Made by a program: the position numbers and the translations under genes
NCBI GenBank assembly: GCA_026984555.1
Contig: JALSRY010000757.1
Span: 1-7,077, forward strand
Source: Phycisphaerae bacterium
GTDB lineage: Bacteria > Planctomycetota > Phycisphaerae > UBA1845 > Fen-1342
Length of the DNA: 7,077 nucleotides
Direction of reading: 5' to 3'
Notes under the pieces: generated by a model
What the model saw: only the letters and a program-made list of their open reading frames with translations
Told to the model about the DNA's origin: nothing
Database searches by the model: none
In this document: positions 1-5,741 of the stretch, in pieces
How the letters are laid out: the number at the start of each line of letters is the position of its first letter
Position numbering within the stretch: the stretch's first letter is position 1

Positions 1-600
1 GCAAGAGCAACCGTCGGTGGCCGCCTCACAACGTCCACCCGGACAGTTGTCGTCGTCGCTCGCGGACTGGAGTTTGGAACCGCGGGAAGTTATGCGACCA
101 TGCTTGTCCGTAACATAGCAACAAGTTGGGTCGGCGAGTTCGGGCGAGTAGGCGAAATACAGTGTATGAACGCCGTCATCGGCGTGAATACAGATACGCA
201 GCAAACCCGTATCCGCGTCAAAGGTTACGTCCATCATCCCCTCGATGTCCCAACGAGCCAGGTCGGGATCGACAACATAGATAGACTCGTGCGCTGGGAA
301 CATCCACGCGATGTAGTTGCAGGTCATGTTCTCGGGGGCGCGGAACCCGACTGTCCACGCGCCGTCGCATAGCTCGTAGGCGTCATAAGTCAGTAATCCA
401 GGGCCATGATAGGGCAGTGCCACACCGCCGAGTTGGCGCACATCGGTGCGGACCGTCTTGGCGGCCGATGATCTTGGAGGAGGGTTGGACGCTCGGGCGG
501 TCGGGAACACGTTGGCCGGATATAAACACAACAGCAACGACAGAGAGCTGACCACCAACGCCGTAATTACGATGCCTCGTACATGTGGTTGTTGTGTCAT
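1..600 (-). CDS. Secreted cysteine-containing protein, function unknown (3' end outside window)
   Basis: The frame is open for 200 codons from an ATG at 600-598 to the window edge with no stop. The start is supported by AGGAG at 609-613, 8 bases upstream. Residues 8-37 look like a signal peptide: R8, a hydrophobic core at about 10-27, and an A-R-A cleavage-type motif ending at residue 37, so the protein is probably exported. The mature part has Cys78, Cys94, Cys137 and an adjacent Cys160-Cys161 pair. Near the window edge there is a Cys-rich stretch (Cys186, 191, 198, 200) after an S-D-D-D run. The central part is rich in aromatic and acidic residues, as expected of a beta-rich extracytoplasmic domain. 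I do not recognise the family. GC at third codon positions is about 61% over the first 80 codons, against about 70% in the first 50 codons of accD, which may indicate an accessory gene. It stands alone, with 222 bases before the LAB_N stop. Existence is fairly sure; function is unknown. Confidence 0.8.
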   Translation of the reverse strand, partial: MTQQPHVRGIVITALVVSSLSLLLCLYPANVFPTARASNPPPRSSAAKTVRTDVRQLGGVALPYHGPGLLTYDAYELCDGAWTVGFRAPENMTCNYIAWMFPAHESIYVVDPDLARWDIEGMMDVTFDADTGLLRICIHADDGVHTLYFAYSPELADPTCCYVTDKHGRITSRGSKLQSASDDDNCPGGRCEAATDGCSC

Positions 601-608
601 GGTGTGAT

Positions 609-613
609 CTCCT
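609..613 (-). promoter_or_regulatory. Ribosome binding site of the secreted protein gene
   Basis: Read on the minus strand this is AGGAG, 8 bases upstream of the ATG at 600-598. It decides the start and supports a real gene in a frame with no stop inside the window. Confidence 0.7.
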
Positions 614-662
614 GTACATCCGGGGCGCAACGATGCCAACCACTGTCATGATCGCCCTACTA

Positions 663-691
663 ATATTGCTCACGCGTCCTGTGGAAATCAA
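663..691 (-). promoter_or_regulatory. Possible sigma-70-like promoter for the secreted protein gene
   Basis: On the minus strand TTGATT (691-686) is followed after 17 bases by CAATAT (668-663). This lies in a locally AT-richer patch about 60 bases upstream of the ATG at 600. The -35 box matches the consensus well and the -10 box only partly (3 of 6). It is plausible because the gene needs its own promoter after the LAB_N gene, but it is not proven. Confidence 0.25.
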
Positions 692-822
692 GTGGATTTG
701 TTGCGCATTGCCGAAAGTCGTACGCACGACCCCCTGTGGCGAGCCCACCAGCCTGCACGCTGTAACGTATGTGAGGGGAGATTGACGTAGTAACGTAATT
801 CGGGCAGGCGGACTCTCCACGG

Positions 823-1173
823 CTACTCGGATCGCGACGGGGGGGCGCTTTGCGCGGGGATGTGCTGTTCGGGGTGGCGCAGCCGGTATCGCCGGCGCCG
901 CCGGTAGATGAGAACGAGATTGCGGGCGTAGATCATCATGCCCAGCGCCTGTCCGAGTGAGATCACGGGGTCGTGCCGCAAGACGGCATAGGTGAACAAC
1001 ATCGCACCGCCGGCGAGGCTGAGATACCAGAACGCGAGCGGGACATAGCTGCGTCCGCGGCGTTCCGACGCCCACCACTGCACGACGAAACGCATCATGA
1101 ACGTGGCTTGTCCGGCAAGGCCGAACAACCCCAGCCATGTCAGCAGATCGCTGAAAAACCAGTTCGCGAGCAT
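823..1173 (-). CDS. Stand-alone lipid-A-disaccharide synthase N-terminal-like (LAB_N) membrane protein
   Basis: This 116-residue protein matches the LAB_N domain, found at the N terminus of some LpxB proteins or alone. What I see are the landmarks of that family: G-x-x-G-Q (residues 18-22), R-F-V-V-Q-W (28-33), S-E (36-37), P-x-x-F-W (45-49), R-H-D-P-V (66-70), G-Q-x-x-G (74-78) and Y-A-R-N-L (82-86). Hydrophobic segments at about 10-27, 44-65 and 72-90 predict three membrane helices, followed by a very basic R/Y tail (91-100) that is probably cytoplasmic. Here the domain is not fused to the glycosyltransferase. The start is the only ATG after an in-frame TGA upstream, and no strong ribosome binding site is visible. 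As known for the family, the role is presumed to lie in lipid A or other glycolipid handling in the inner membrane, with the exact activity uncertain. It is the last gene of the minus-strand cluster, 144 bases after accD. Confidence 0.85.
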   Translation of the reverse strand: MLANWFFSDLLTWLGLFGLAGQATFMMRFVVQWWASERRGRSYVPLAFWYLSLAGGAMLFTYAVLRHDPVISLGQALGMMIYARNLVLIYRRRRRYRLRHPEQHIPAQSAPPSRSE

Positions 1174-1259
1174 CGCGACGCCGTCGGCCGCTCAGGGCGG
1201 CGATCCGTGGTTCTCGGGGAGCACTTCCGATCGTGGAGCGGTCGGCCGGCGACGTTGCG

Positions 1260-1303
1260 AAAAGCCGACTGCGCTCGATCGGGCCGGCTGGTAGCAGACC
1301 GGC
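1260..1303 (-). terminator. Weak hairpin region with T4 downstream of accD
   Basis: In the 144-base gap between accD and the LAB_N gene, two small inverted repeats occur on the minus strand. One (1303-1283) has arms GCCGG/CCGGC plus an inner CTG/CAG. A second, overlapping one (1284-1264) has a 5-bp bulged stem followed by TTTT at 1263-1260. The second could be a weak terminator or attenuator that reduces read-through from accD into LAB_N. The stem is short, so confidence is low. Confidence 0.22.
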
Positions 1304-1317
1304 GTTCCGGTTGACGG

Positions 1318-2142
1318 TTATTTGTTGCAGTAGTCGATGAGCCGGGCGATTTCGCTGCGCAGGTTCTTGCGATGAACGATCCGGTCGATGTAGCCGTGTT
1401 CGAGCATGAATTCCGACCGCTGGAACCCCTCGGGCAGCGTGGCTTTGATCGTGTTGGCGATGACACGCGGACCGGCGAACCCGATGAGGGCTTCCGGTTC
1501 GGCGAGGGTGAAGTCGCCGAGAAACGCGAAACTCGCTGCCACGCCTGCCGTCGTCGGGTCGGTCATGACCACGATGTAGAGTCCGCCGGCTTCGTCCAGC
1601 TTTGCGATGGCGGCGGACGTCTTGGCCATCTGCACGAGCGAGACCATGCCCTCCATCATCCGCGCTCCGCCGCTGCACGTCACCATCACCAGGGGGAGAT
1701 CCTCTTTGATGGCCCGCTCGGCGGCGGCGGCGACCTTTTCGCCGACAACGGCGCCCATCGAACCCATGATGAACAGCGGGTTCATCACGCCCATGATGAC
1801 GGGGCGTCCCTTGATGTAACCCTTGCCGACGATGATTGCTTCGCTTTCGCCCGATTTCTTTTTGACCTGGGCGAGTCGCTGCTTGTAGGGGATGCGGTCC
1901 TCGAACTCGAGCGGATCGGTCGATTCGAGGTTCGGCAGGAATTCCTCGAACGTGTCCGGGTCGTTGAGCTGACGAATGCGCGTACGGGCGTCCACGCGGT
2001 AGTGGTGGTCGCACTCGGGACAAACATTGAGGTTTTCCTCGAGGAGTCGGCGGTAGATCATCGCGGCGCATTTCTCGCAACGAATCCACGAGCCCTCGGG
2101 GACTTCGACGCTTCGGCGAGCGGTTTGGGGTGTTTCAGCCAT
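1318..2142 (-). CDS. accD: Acetyl-CoA carboxylase carboxyltransferase subunit beta
   Basis: This is the beta subunit of acetyl-CoA carboxylase carboxyltransferase, which with the alpha subunit moves the carboxyl group from biotin-BCCP to acetyl-CoA, giving malonyl-CoA for fatty-acid synthesis in the cytoplasm. The 274-residue length is normal for the family. The N-terminal zinc ribbon is intact (Cys22, Cys25, Cys41, Cys44). The crotonase-like carboxyltransferase core carries S-G-G-A-R-M (157-162), M-T-D-P-T-T-A-G-V (193-201), G-F-A-G-P-R-V-I (221-228) and G-Y-I-D-R-I-V (250-256). The ATG at 2142-2140 is preceded by AAAGGA at 2147-2152. The gene lies 24 bases downstream of the phosphatase-like gene, which suggests one transcript with rpe. 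No accA is in the window, so the alpha subunit must be encoded elsewhere. The identification is very safe. Confidence 0.97.
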   Translation of the reverse strand: MAETPQTARRSVEVPEGSWIRCEKCAAMIYRRLLEENLNVCPECDHHYRVDARTRIRQLNDPDTFEEFLPNLESTDPLEFEDRIPYKQRLAQVKKKSGESEAIIVGKGYIKGRPVIMGVMNPLFIMGSMGAVVGEKVAAAAERAIKEDLPLVMVTCSGGARMMEGMVSLVQMAKTSAAIAKLDEAGGLYIVVMTDPTTAGVAASFAFLGDFTLAEPEALIGFAGPRVIANTIKATLPEGFQRSEFMLEHGYIDRIVHRKNLRSEIARLIDYCNK

Positions 2143-2166
2143 CGGTTCCTTTCGCGGTCGCCCGGC

Positions 2167-2748
2167 CTATGTTTCGGTGACGAGTTCCGGCACACCGGCG
2201 CAGTCGATCACCACCGGTTCGCGGTTGTTGAGACTTTCTTCCCACATGCGGTCCGCCGGCCACCCTTCGAGTACCTGTCGGGTGATGGCGCGCGTGATCG
2301 GTCGCAACACCAGCCCGATCGCGGTACGCCCGTTGGACCGGATACGTTTGCGCAAGCACTGGCGCAGCCGTTCGGCGGCCACGCTGAAATCCTCGCCCTG
2401 CGGGGGGCTGACGTTCATCGGGGAATCGACGAGTTGGCGATGGGCCTTGGCGTAACGCTTCTTGAGTTCCGTCTCGGTCAGGCCCGCCCACAGCCCCAAA
2501 TCCACCTCCACGAGCGCATCGAGCGATTTTGCGGAGATGTTCAGCTCCCGGCCGATATACCGAGCGGTTGATTTCGAGAGCTCATCCGGAGCGTAAAAGA
2601 TCTTGCCCAGACCGACCGGGCGAAGCTGTTCGGCCCACTGCGCCACGACTTGTTCGGCGTCGGGGGCCGGCTCGAGCGCGACGCGGCCGAGCAGGCGTCC
2701 TTCCTGGCGCCATTCGGTCACCCCGCATGGTATGAGCGCAACCTTCAT
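2167..2748 (-). CDS. Degenerate histidine-phosphatase-fold protein (probable pseudo-phosphatase)
   Basis: The 193-residue protein follows the histidine phosphatase (phosphoglycerate mutase-like) plan: an N-terminal strand then G-V-T-E-W (9-13) and G-R-L-L-G-R (17-22), a region equivalent to S-D-L-x-R-x-x-Q-T-A (about 53-62), E-V-D-L-G-L-W-A-G (81-89), G-E-D-F (118-121) and a C-terminal strand-turn-helix at 143-160. The family normally uses an R-H-G triad, a second Arg and a second His to bind and transfer phosphate. Here the triad is P7-C8-G9, the second Arg is K59, and the second His position reads R149-P150; only the acid Glu81 remains. The frame is otherwise intact, with no frameshift that would restore the motif. 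Catalysis by the usual mechanism is therefore unlikely, and a binding or regulatory role is possible. Its ATG overlaps the rpe stop (ATGA, 2748-2745), pointing to translational coupling, and accD follows 24 bases later. Confidence 0.85.
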   Translation of the reverse strand: MKVALIPCGVTEWRQEGRLLGRVALEPAPDAEQVVAQWAEQLRPVGLGKIFYAPDELSKSTARYIGRELNISAKSLDALVEVDLGLWAGLTETELKKRYAKAHRQLVDSPMNVSPPQGEDFSVAAERLRQCLRKRIRSNGRTAIGLVLRPITRAITRQVLEGWPADRMWEESLNNREPVVIDCAGVPELVTET

Positions 2749-3437
2749 ACGTTCGTATCCGCTGCCGCGGGGCTGGAGCCGCTGGCTGCGCTGCGCAACG
2801 CGCCCAGCGCAGCCGCCGGATCGTCCGAGCCGAAGACGGCACTTCCGGCGACGAGCATGTCAGCGCCGGCCGCCGCGACGATGGGGGCGGTATCGCGGTT
2901 GATGCCGCCATCCACCTCGAGCGTCTGGTGGGCCCCGAGCCGGGCGGCGATCCACTCGATTTTCTCGACGCACTCGTGCATGAAGCGTTGGCCGCCGAAA
3001 CCAGGCCAAACGGTCATCACCAGCACGAGGTCGACATCGGTGATGATATCCGAAATCGCGTCGGCGGGGGTACCCGGATTGAGTGAAACGCCGACCTGGA
3101 CGCCGAGTTTGCGGATGTTGCGAACGAGGGGCCGCGGATTATCGGTCGTTTCGATATGAAACGTGATGTTCTTGGCGCCCGCATCGGCGAACGCGGGGGC
3201 GTACCGGAGGGGATCTTCGATCATAAGGTGGGCATCGAGAAAAAGTTGCGTGCATCTGGCGATCGAACGCACCACCGGCACGCCGAACGACAGATTGGGC
3301 ACGAAATGCCCGTCCATGATGTCCAGGTGAAGCCAGTCGGCGCCGGCCTGCTCGACGATCGCGATTTCTTCGGCGAGGTGCCCGAAGTCGGCCGCCAGCA
3401 GCGATGGTGCGATTCGTATTGTCTTGTGACTACGCAT
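2745..3437 (-). CDS. rpe: Ribulose-phosphate 3-epimerase
   Basis: This enzyme interconverts D-ribulose 5-phosphate and D-xylulose 5-phosphate in the pentose phosphate and Calvin-type pathways. Counting from the ATG at 3437-3435 (230 residues), a TIM-barrel epimerase is clear: I-A-P-S-L-L-A-A-D-F (9-18), H-L-D-I-M-D-G-H-F-V-P-N (37-48), D-A-H-L-M-I (68-73), G-V-S-L-N-P-G-T (116-123), P-G-F-G-G-Q (145-150) and V-D-G-G-I (175-179). The metal ligands and acid/base residues expected for the family are present: His37, Asp39, His70 and Asp176. A TTG at 3461 would add eight residues and has a G-rich AGG motif (3465-3473) only 3 bases before it. I prefer the ATG because the family usually begins just before I-A-P-S. 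The C terminus has an Ala/Ser-rich tail. It is the first gene of the minus-strand cluster and its stop overlaps the next start. Confidence 0.95.
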   Translation of the reverse strand: MRSHKTIRIAPSLLAADFGHLAEEIAIVEQAGADWLHLDIMDGHFVPNLSFGVPVVRSIARCTQLFLDAHLMIEDPLRYAPAFADAGAKNITFHIETTDNPRPLVRNIRKLGVQVGVSLNPGTPADAISDIITDVDLVLVMTVWPGFGGQRFMHECVEKIEWIAARLGAHQTLEVDGGINRDTAPIVAAAGADMLVAGSAVFGSDDPAAALGALRSAASGSSPAAADTNV

Positions 3438-3490
3438 GACCTTTCCACTGTCGAGGGTCAATGTCCTCCCCCCTCATCATTCGTGTTGCG

Positions 3491-3560
3491 ACCATGTCGC
3501 GATCGCACCGGCGCCCCGTTTCCACCATGGCGATCGCGGTTCGTATCGGCGAGCGCTCGC
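3491..3560. repeat. Palindrome cluster in the rpe/oxidoreductase divergent region
   Basis: Two copies of GCGATCGC (3499-3506 and 3530-3537), each preceded by ACCATG, form an imperfect direct repeat. A 12-base perfect palindrome, GCGAGCGCTCGC, follows at 3549-3560. The centres are 31 and 21 bases apart, close to three and two helical turns, so the sites would face the same side of the DNA. This arrangement between two divergent genes could be an operator. In GC-rich DNA short palindromes also occur by chance, and no regulator gene is adjacent. Confidence 0.3.
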
Positions 3561-3591
3561 GGGCGAAGCGTCGGCGTTGGTTGCGTGCGTC

Positions 3592-3620
3592 TTGACAAGT
3601 GTAATCAATCCGGTTAGGCA
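3592..3620 (+). promoter_or_regulatory. Possible promoter of the oxidoreductase gene
   Basis: A perfect TTGACA (3592-3597) is followed after 17 bases by TAGGCA (3615-3620), a poor -10 box. It would give a leader of about 95 bases before the ATG at 3722. The -35 match and the location in the divergent region support it; the weak -10 argues for activator dependence or chance. Confidence 0.28.
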
Positions 3621-3710
3621 AAGCGATTGGTGCAGCCGGGTGTTTGGCGCGGACGAGTTGGGGGGATTGGGTCGGCGTGTGGCGGCCGAATCCGTAAGAC
3701 CCTGCATGGC

Positions 3711-3716
3711 AAGGTG
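3711..3716 (+). promoter_or_regulatory. Ribosome binding site of the oxidoreductase gene
   Basis: AAGGTG lies 5 bases before the ATG at 3722 and fixes this start over any later Met. Confidence 0.55.
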
Positions 3717-3721
3717 TTAGG

Positions 3722-4912
3722 ATGACAACAACGTGCAATGTCGCGCTGTTTGGGCAGAAGTTCATGGGTCGCGCCCACAGCAATGCATACATGAAAGCAG
3801 GCCGTTTTTTCAATGTTCCGATTCAGCCGGTGATGCACACCATCGTCGGGATCGACCTGATTTCGCTCGCGCCGTTCGCGGATCGGTGGGGTTGGAAGAA
3901 ATATAGCACGTCGTGGAAGGAAGTCGTCAAAGACAGCGCGATCGACCTTGTCGATGTGAGCACACCAAACTACATGCACGCAGAGCAGTCCATCGCCGCG
4001 TTGTCGGCGGGAAAGCACGTGGCGTGTGAAAAGCCGCTGGCCACGACTCTCAAAGAAGCCCGGATGATGCGCAACGCGGCGGCCCGGGCGCGGAAGAGTC
4101 GGACGTTCGTGTGGTTCAACTACCGTCGATGTCCGGCGGTGGCGTTGGCGTACCAACTTGTACGGGAGGGTCGGCTGGGCCGGCTGTATCACATTCGCGC
4201 GCAGTTTCTCCAGGATTGGGCTGGGCCGGAGGCGCCGCTGACGTGGCGGTTTCAGAAAAAATACGCCGGCTCGGGGGCCCACGGCGACCTGAACGCGCAC
4301 ATCATCGACCTGGCGCGATTCATCACGGGGGAGGAGTTCACGGAAATTTGCGGGGCCGTGTCCGAGACGTTCATTTCCGAACGTGAAGTGCTTACGCCGC
4401 CATCGAAGACCGGCGGTCGAACCCGTGCCCGGCGGCGCAAGCCGGCGGTCGGCAAGAGCGACGTGGACGACTGCGTTTTGTTCTTCGCCAAGACGAACAA
4501 GGGGACCATTGCCAGCTTCGAAGCCAGCCGATTGGCGACCGGACACCGCGTTACGAACACGATCGAGATCAATGGGGAACACGGTGCGGTGCGGTTTTCG
4601 TTCGAGGATATGAACACGCTGTGGTTCTATGACCACACAGAAGAACGGCGGCTCGCTGGGTGGCGCAAGATTCTGTGCACGGCGGCCCGGGTTCATCCTT
4701 ACGCCGGCGCGTGGTGGCCGGAGGGGCATGGGATCAGCTACGAACATACGTTCGTGAACATGGCGGCGGAAATGATGGCGGTGCTGGCGGGAGACGAATC
4801 GATCCTTCCGATTCCCGATTTTGCCGACGCCTACGAGACACAGCGGGTGCTCGAAGCGGCGATGCTGGCGGCAAAGCACCGCGCCGCGGTTCGGCTCACC
4901 GAAGTGAAATAG
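3722..4912 (+). CDS. Gfo/Idh/MocA-family NAD(P)-dependent oxidoreductase
   Basis: This 396-residue protein belongs to the Gfo/Idh/MocA family of nucleotide-dependent sugar/inositol dehydrogenases; the substrate cannot be told from sequence. The N-terminal Rossmann part has V-A-L-F-G-Q-K-F-M-G-R-A-H-S (7-20), where Lys13 replaces the second glycine, a variant I recall as common in this subfamily. V-D-V-S-T-P-N (77-83) and the catalytic-lysine motif C-E-K-P-L (102-106) follow. The C-terminal part has G-D-L-N-A-H-I-I-D-L-A (188-198), whose Asp/His residues line the active site in relatives, and E-I-N-G-E-H-G (282-288). It also has H-P-Y-A-G-A-W-W-P-E-G-H (325-336) and Y-E-H-T-F (340-344). A basic insert at about 231-241 (Arg-rich) is unusual. 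AAGGTG (3711-3716), 5 bases upstream, supports the start. There is no signal peptide, so it should be cytoplasmic. It stands alone, divergent from rpe and convergent with the sulfotransferase gene. Confidence 0.93.
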   Translation: MTTTCNVALFGQKFMGRAHSNAYMKAGRFFNVPIQPVMHTIVGIDLISLAPFADRWGWKKYSTSWKEVVKDSAIDLVDVSTPNYMHAEQSIAALSAGKHVACEKPLATTLKEARMMRNAAARARKSRTFVWFNYRRCPAVALAYQLVREGRLGRLYHIRAQFLQDWAGPEAPLTWRFQKKYAGSGAHGDLNAHIIDLARFITGEEFTEICGAVSETFISEREVLTPPSKTGGRTRARRRKPAVGKSDVDDCVLFFAKTNKGTIASFEASRLATGHRVTNTIEINGEHGAVRFSFEDMNTLWFYDHTEERRLAGWRKILCTAARVHPYAGAWWPEGHGISYEHTFVNMAAEMMAVLAGDESILPIPDFADAYETQRVLEAAMLAAKHRAAVRLTEVK

Positions 4913-4957
4913 GCCAACGATGTCGACAGCCGCGCGAACGTGCGCCGGGCAGTCTTG

Positions 4958-5000
4958 CTGCGCGCGGCGGTGTCGCGGACCGGCGACCGCCGGCGCGCAG
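4958..5000. other. Long imperfect hairpin after the oxidoreductase gene
   Basis: The arms pair as CTGCGCGC (4958-4965) with GCGCGCAG (4993-5000), GGCG (4966-4969) with CGCC (4988-4991), and GTCGC (4972-4976) with GCGAC (4983-4987), around a 6-base loop. That is 17 pairs with two small bulges. No T-run follows on either strand. Its 3' arm is shared with the 5' arm of the terminator hairpin at 4988-5020, so the two structures exclude each other. Confidence 0.55.
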
Positions 5001-5026
5001 CGTGTTGCGCGTAGCTGGCGGATTTT
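4988..5026 (+). terminator. Intrinsic terminator of the oxidoreductase transcript
   Basis: CGCCGGC (4988-4994) pairs with GCTGGCG (5014-5020, one G-U pair) and GCGCA (4995-4999) with TGCGC (5006-5010), leaving a GTA bulge and a 6-base loop. A TTTT run (5023-5026) follows 2 bases later. It lies 75 bases after the stop of the plus-strand gene and before the end of the convergent sulfotransferase gene, where a terminator is expected. Confidence 0.55.
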
Positions 5027-5034
5027 CGCGGGGA

Positions 5035-5616
5035 TCAGCGTTTTTGCCGGTAGAGCTTGGGATCGACCACTTCGAGCATCGCCTGCGTATTCATCTTGCC
5101 ACCGAGGAACTCGTTGAGACGGGACACCTGCGGGACGGGGTCGGCGATGACCTCGTTGTAGTTGACGTACAGGACGCTGAAATTGGGCTGGTCGGCAAGC
5201 CACTTGTTGCACTTGTCGATTTCGGCGCGGAAGACCTCGAGGAGTTTTTCGTCGGGCAGGCCGCCGCCCTGTTTGCCGCTGCGCTCGAGCATCACATTTT
5301 GCGACGCGATCACCTCTTCGAGCTTGCGACGCATGAAGACGACGCGGTAGTGATATCCTTCGGGCAGATCGTAGAGCAGCCGGTAGACCATCTTGACGAC
5401 CTTGCCGGGGGCCTGTTCGAGCCAGGAAGGATTCTCCTTGGTTTTCTTGACGGCCTCGAACTCGTAGTAGCCCTTGGGGTTGTCCTCGTCCGCAGTGCGG
5501 ATGTTGTCGGTCAGGGCGGGGATACCGCCCTTGTCGATCATCTGCATCATCATCGAGGTGCCCGAGCGGGGCAGGCCGGAAACGATCGTCACGATCTTGT
5601 CATTGCTGGCGGTCAT
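5035..5616 (-). CDS. Small sulfotransferase-family protein
   Basis: From the ATG at 5616-5614 this is a 193-residue protein of the PAPS-type sulfotransferase P-loop fold. The 5'-phosphosulfate-binding loop is clear: V-S-G-L-P-R-S-G-T-S (12-21). A 3'-phosphate-binding-like segment, F-M-R-R-K-L-E-E-V-I-A-S-Q (94-106), offers Arg96/Arg97 and Ser105. An N-Y-N-E-V-I-A-D-P segment (152-160) near the C terminus matches the family. The expected activity is transfer of sulfate from PAPS to an unknown acceptor. The protein is shorter than most sulfotransferases (usually 250 or more residues), so part of the acceptor-binding region may be missing. The frame stays open upstream to 5814, but that extension is Arg/Pro-rich and non-conserved in look. 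AGGAG at 5630-5634 sits 13 bases before the chosen ATG, a slightly long spacing. It is a single gene, convergent with the oxidoreductase. Confidence 0.85.
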   Translation of the reverse strand: MTASNDKIVTIVSGLPRSGTSMMMQMIDKGGIPALTDNIRTADEDNPKGYYEFEAVKKTKENPSWLEQAPGKVVKMVYRLLYDLPEGYHYRVVFMRRKLEEVIASQNVMLERSGKQGGGLPDEKLLEVFRAEIDKCNKWLADQPNFSVLYVNYNEVIADPVPQVSRLNEFLGGKMNTQAMLEVVDPKLYRQKR

Positions 5617-5701
5617 GGCTGGTTTTGTTCTCCTGGCAGACAGACGCCGTGCGATGGTCGCCTGCCGCGATGCCACTGGTCCAAACCCGTCTGGTCGGGG
5701 C

Positions 5702-5707
5702 ATTGTA
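5702..5707 (-). promoter_or_regulatory. Candidate -10 box of the sulfotransferase gene
   Basis: Read on the minus strand this is TACAAT, five of six consensus bases, about 85 bases upstream of the ATG at 5616. The -35 region at the expected distance is poor (CTGTTC). It lies just downstream of the candidate terminator of the preceding gene, a sensible layout for a new transcription unit. Confidence 0.35.
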
Positions 5708-5741
5708 CGCGATTTCGCTTCGGCGAACAGGCGCGCACGGG

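Noticed and set aside
762..797. Direct repeat GTAACGTA (762-769 and 790-797)
   Set aside because: Only 8 bases, in a locally AT-richer gap without other mobile-element or array features; most likely chance.
383..2089. 568-codon open frame on the minus strand
   Set aside because: It runs in another frame across accD, the LAB_N gene and the start of the secreted protein, is extremely Arg/Pro/His-rich, and is a by-product of GC-rich codon use. The real genes there match known families.
1372..2571. 399-codon plus-strand open frame antisense to accD and the phosphatase-like gene
   Set aside because: It is the complement of real codons, with His/Gly/Arg/Asp-rich composition and no family resemblance or ribosome binding site.
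3650..3685. Possible G-quadruplex in the oxidoreductase leader
   Set aside because: There are G-runs (six G, then three G), but fewer than four separate runs of three, so a stable three-tetrad structure is not supported.
3614..5212. 532-codon minus-strand open frame opposite the oxidoreductase
   Set aside because: Fully antisense to a clear Gfo/Idh/MocA gene, with Arg/Pro-rich composition and no motif.
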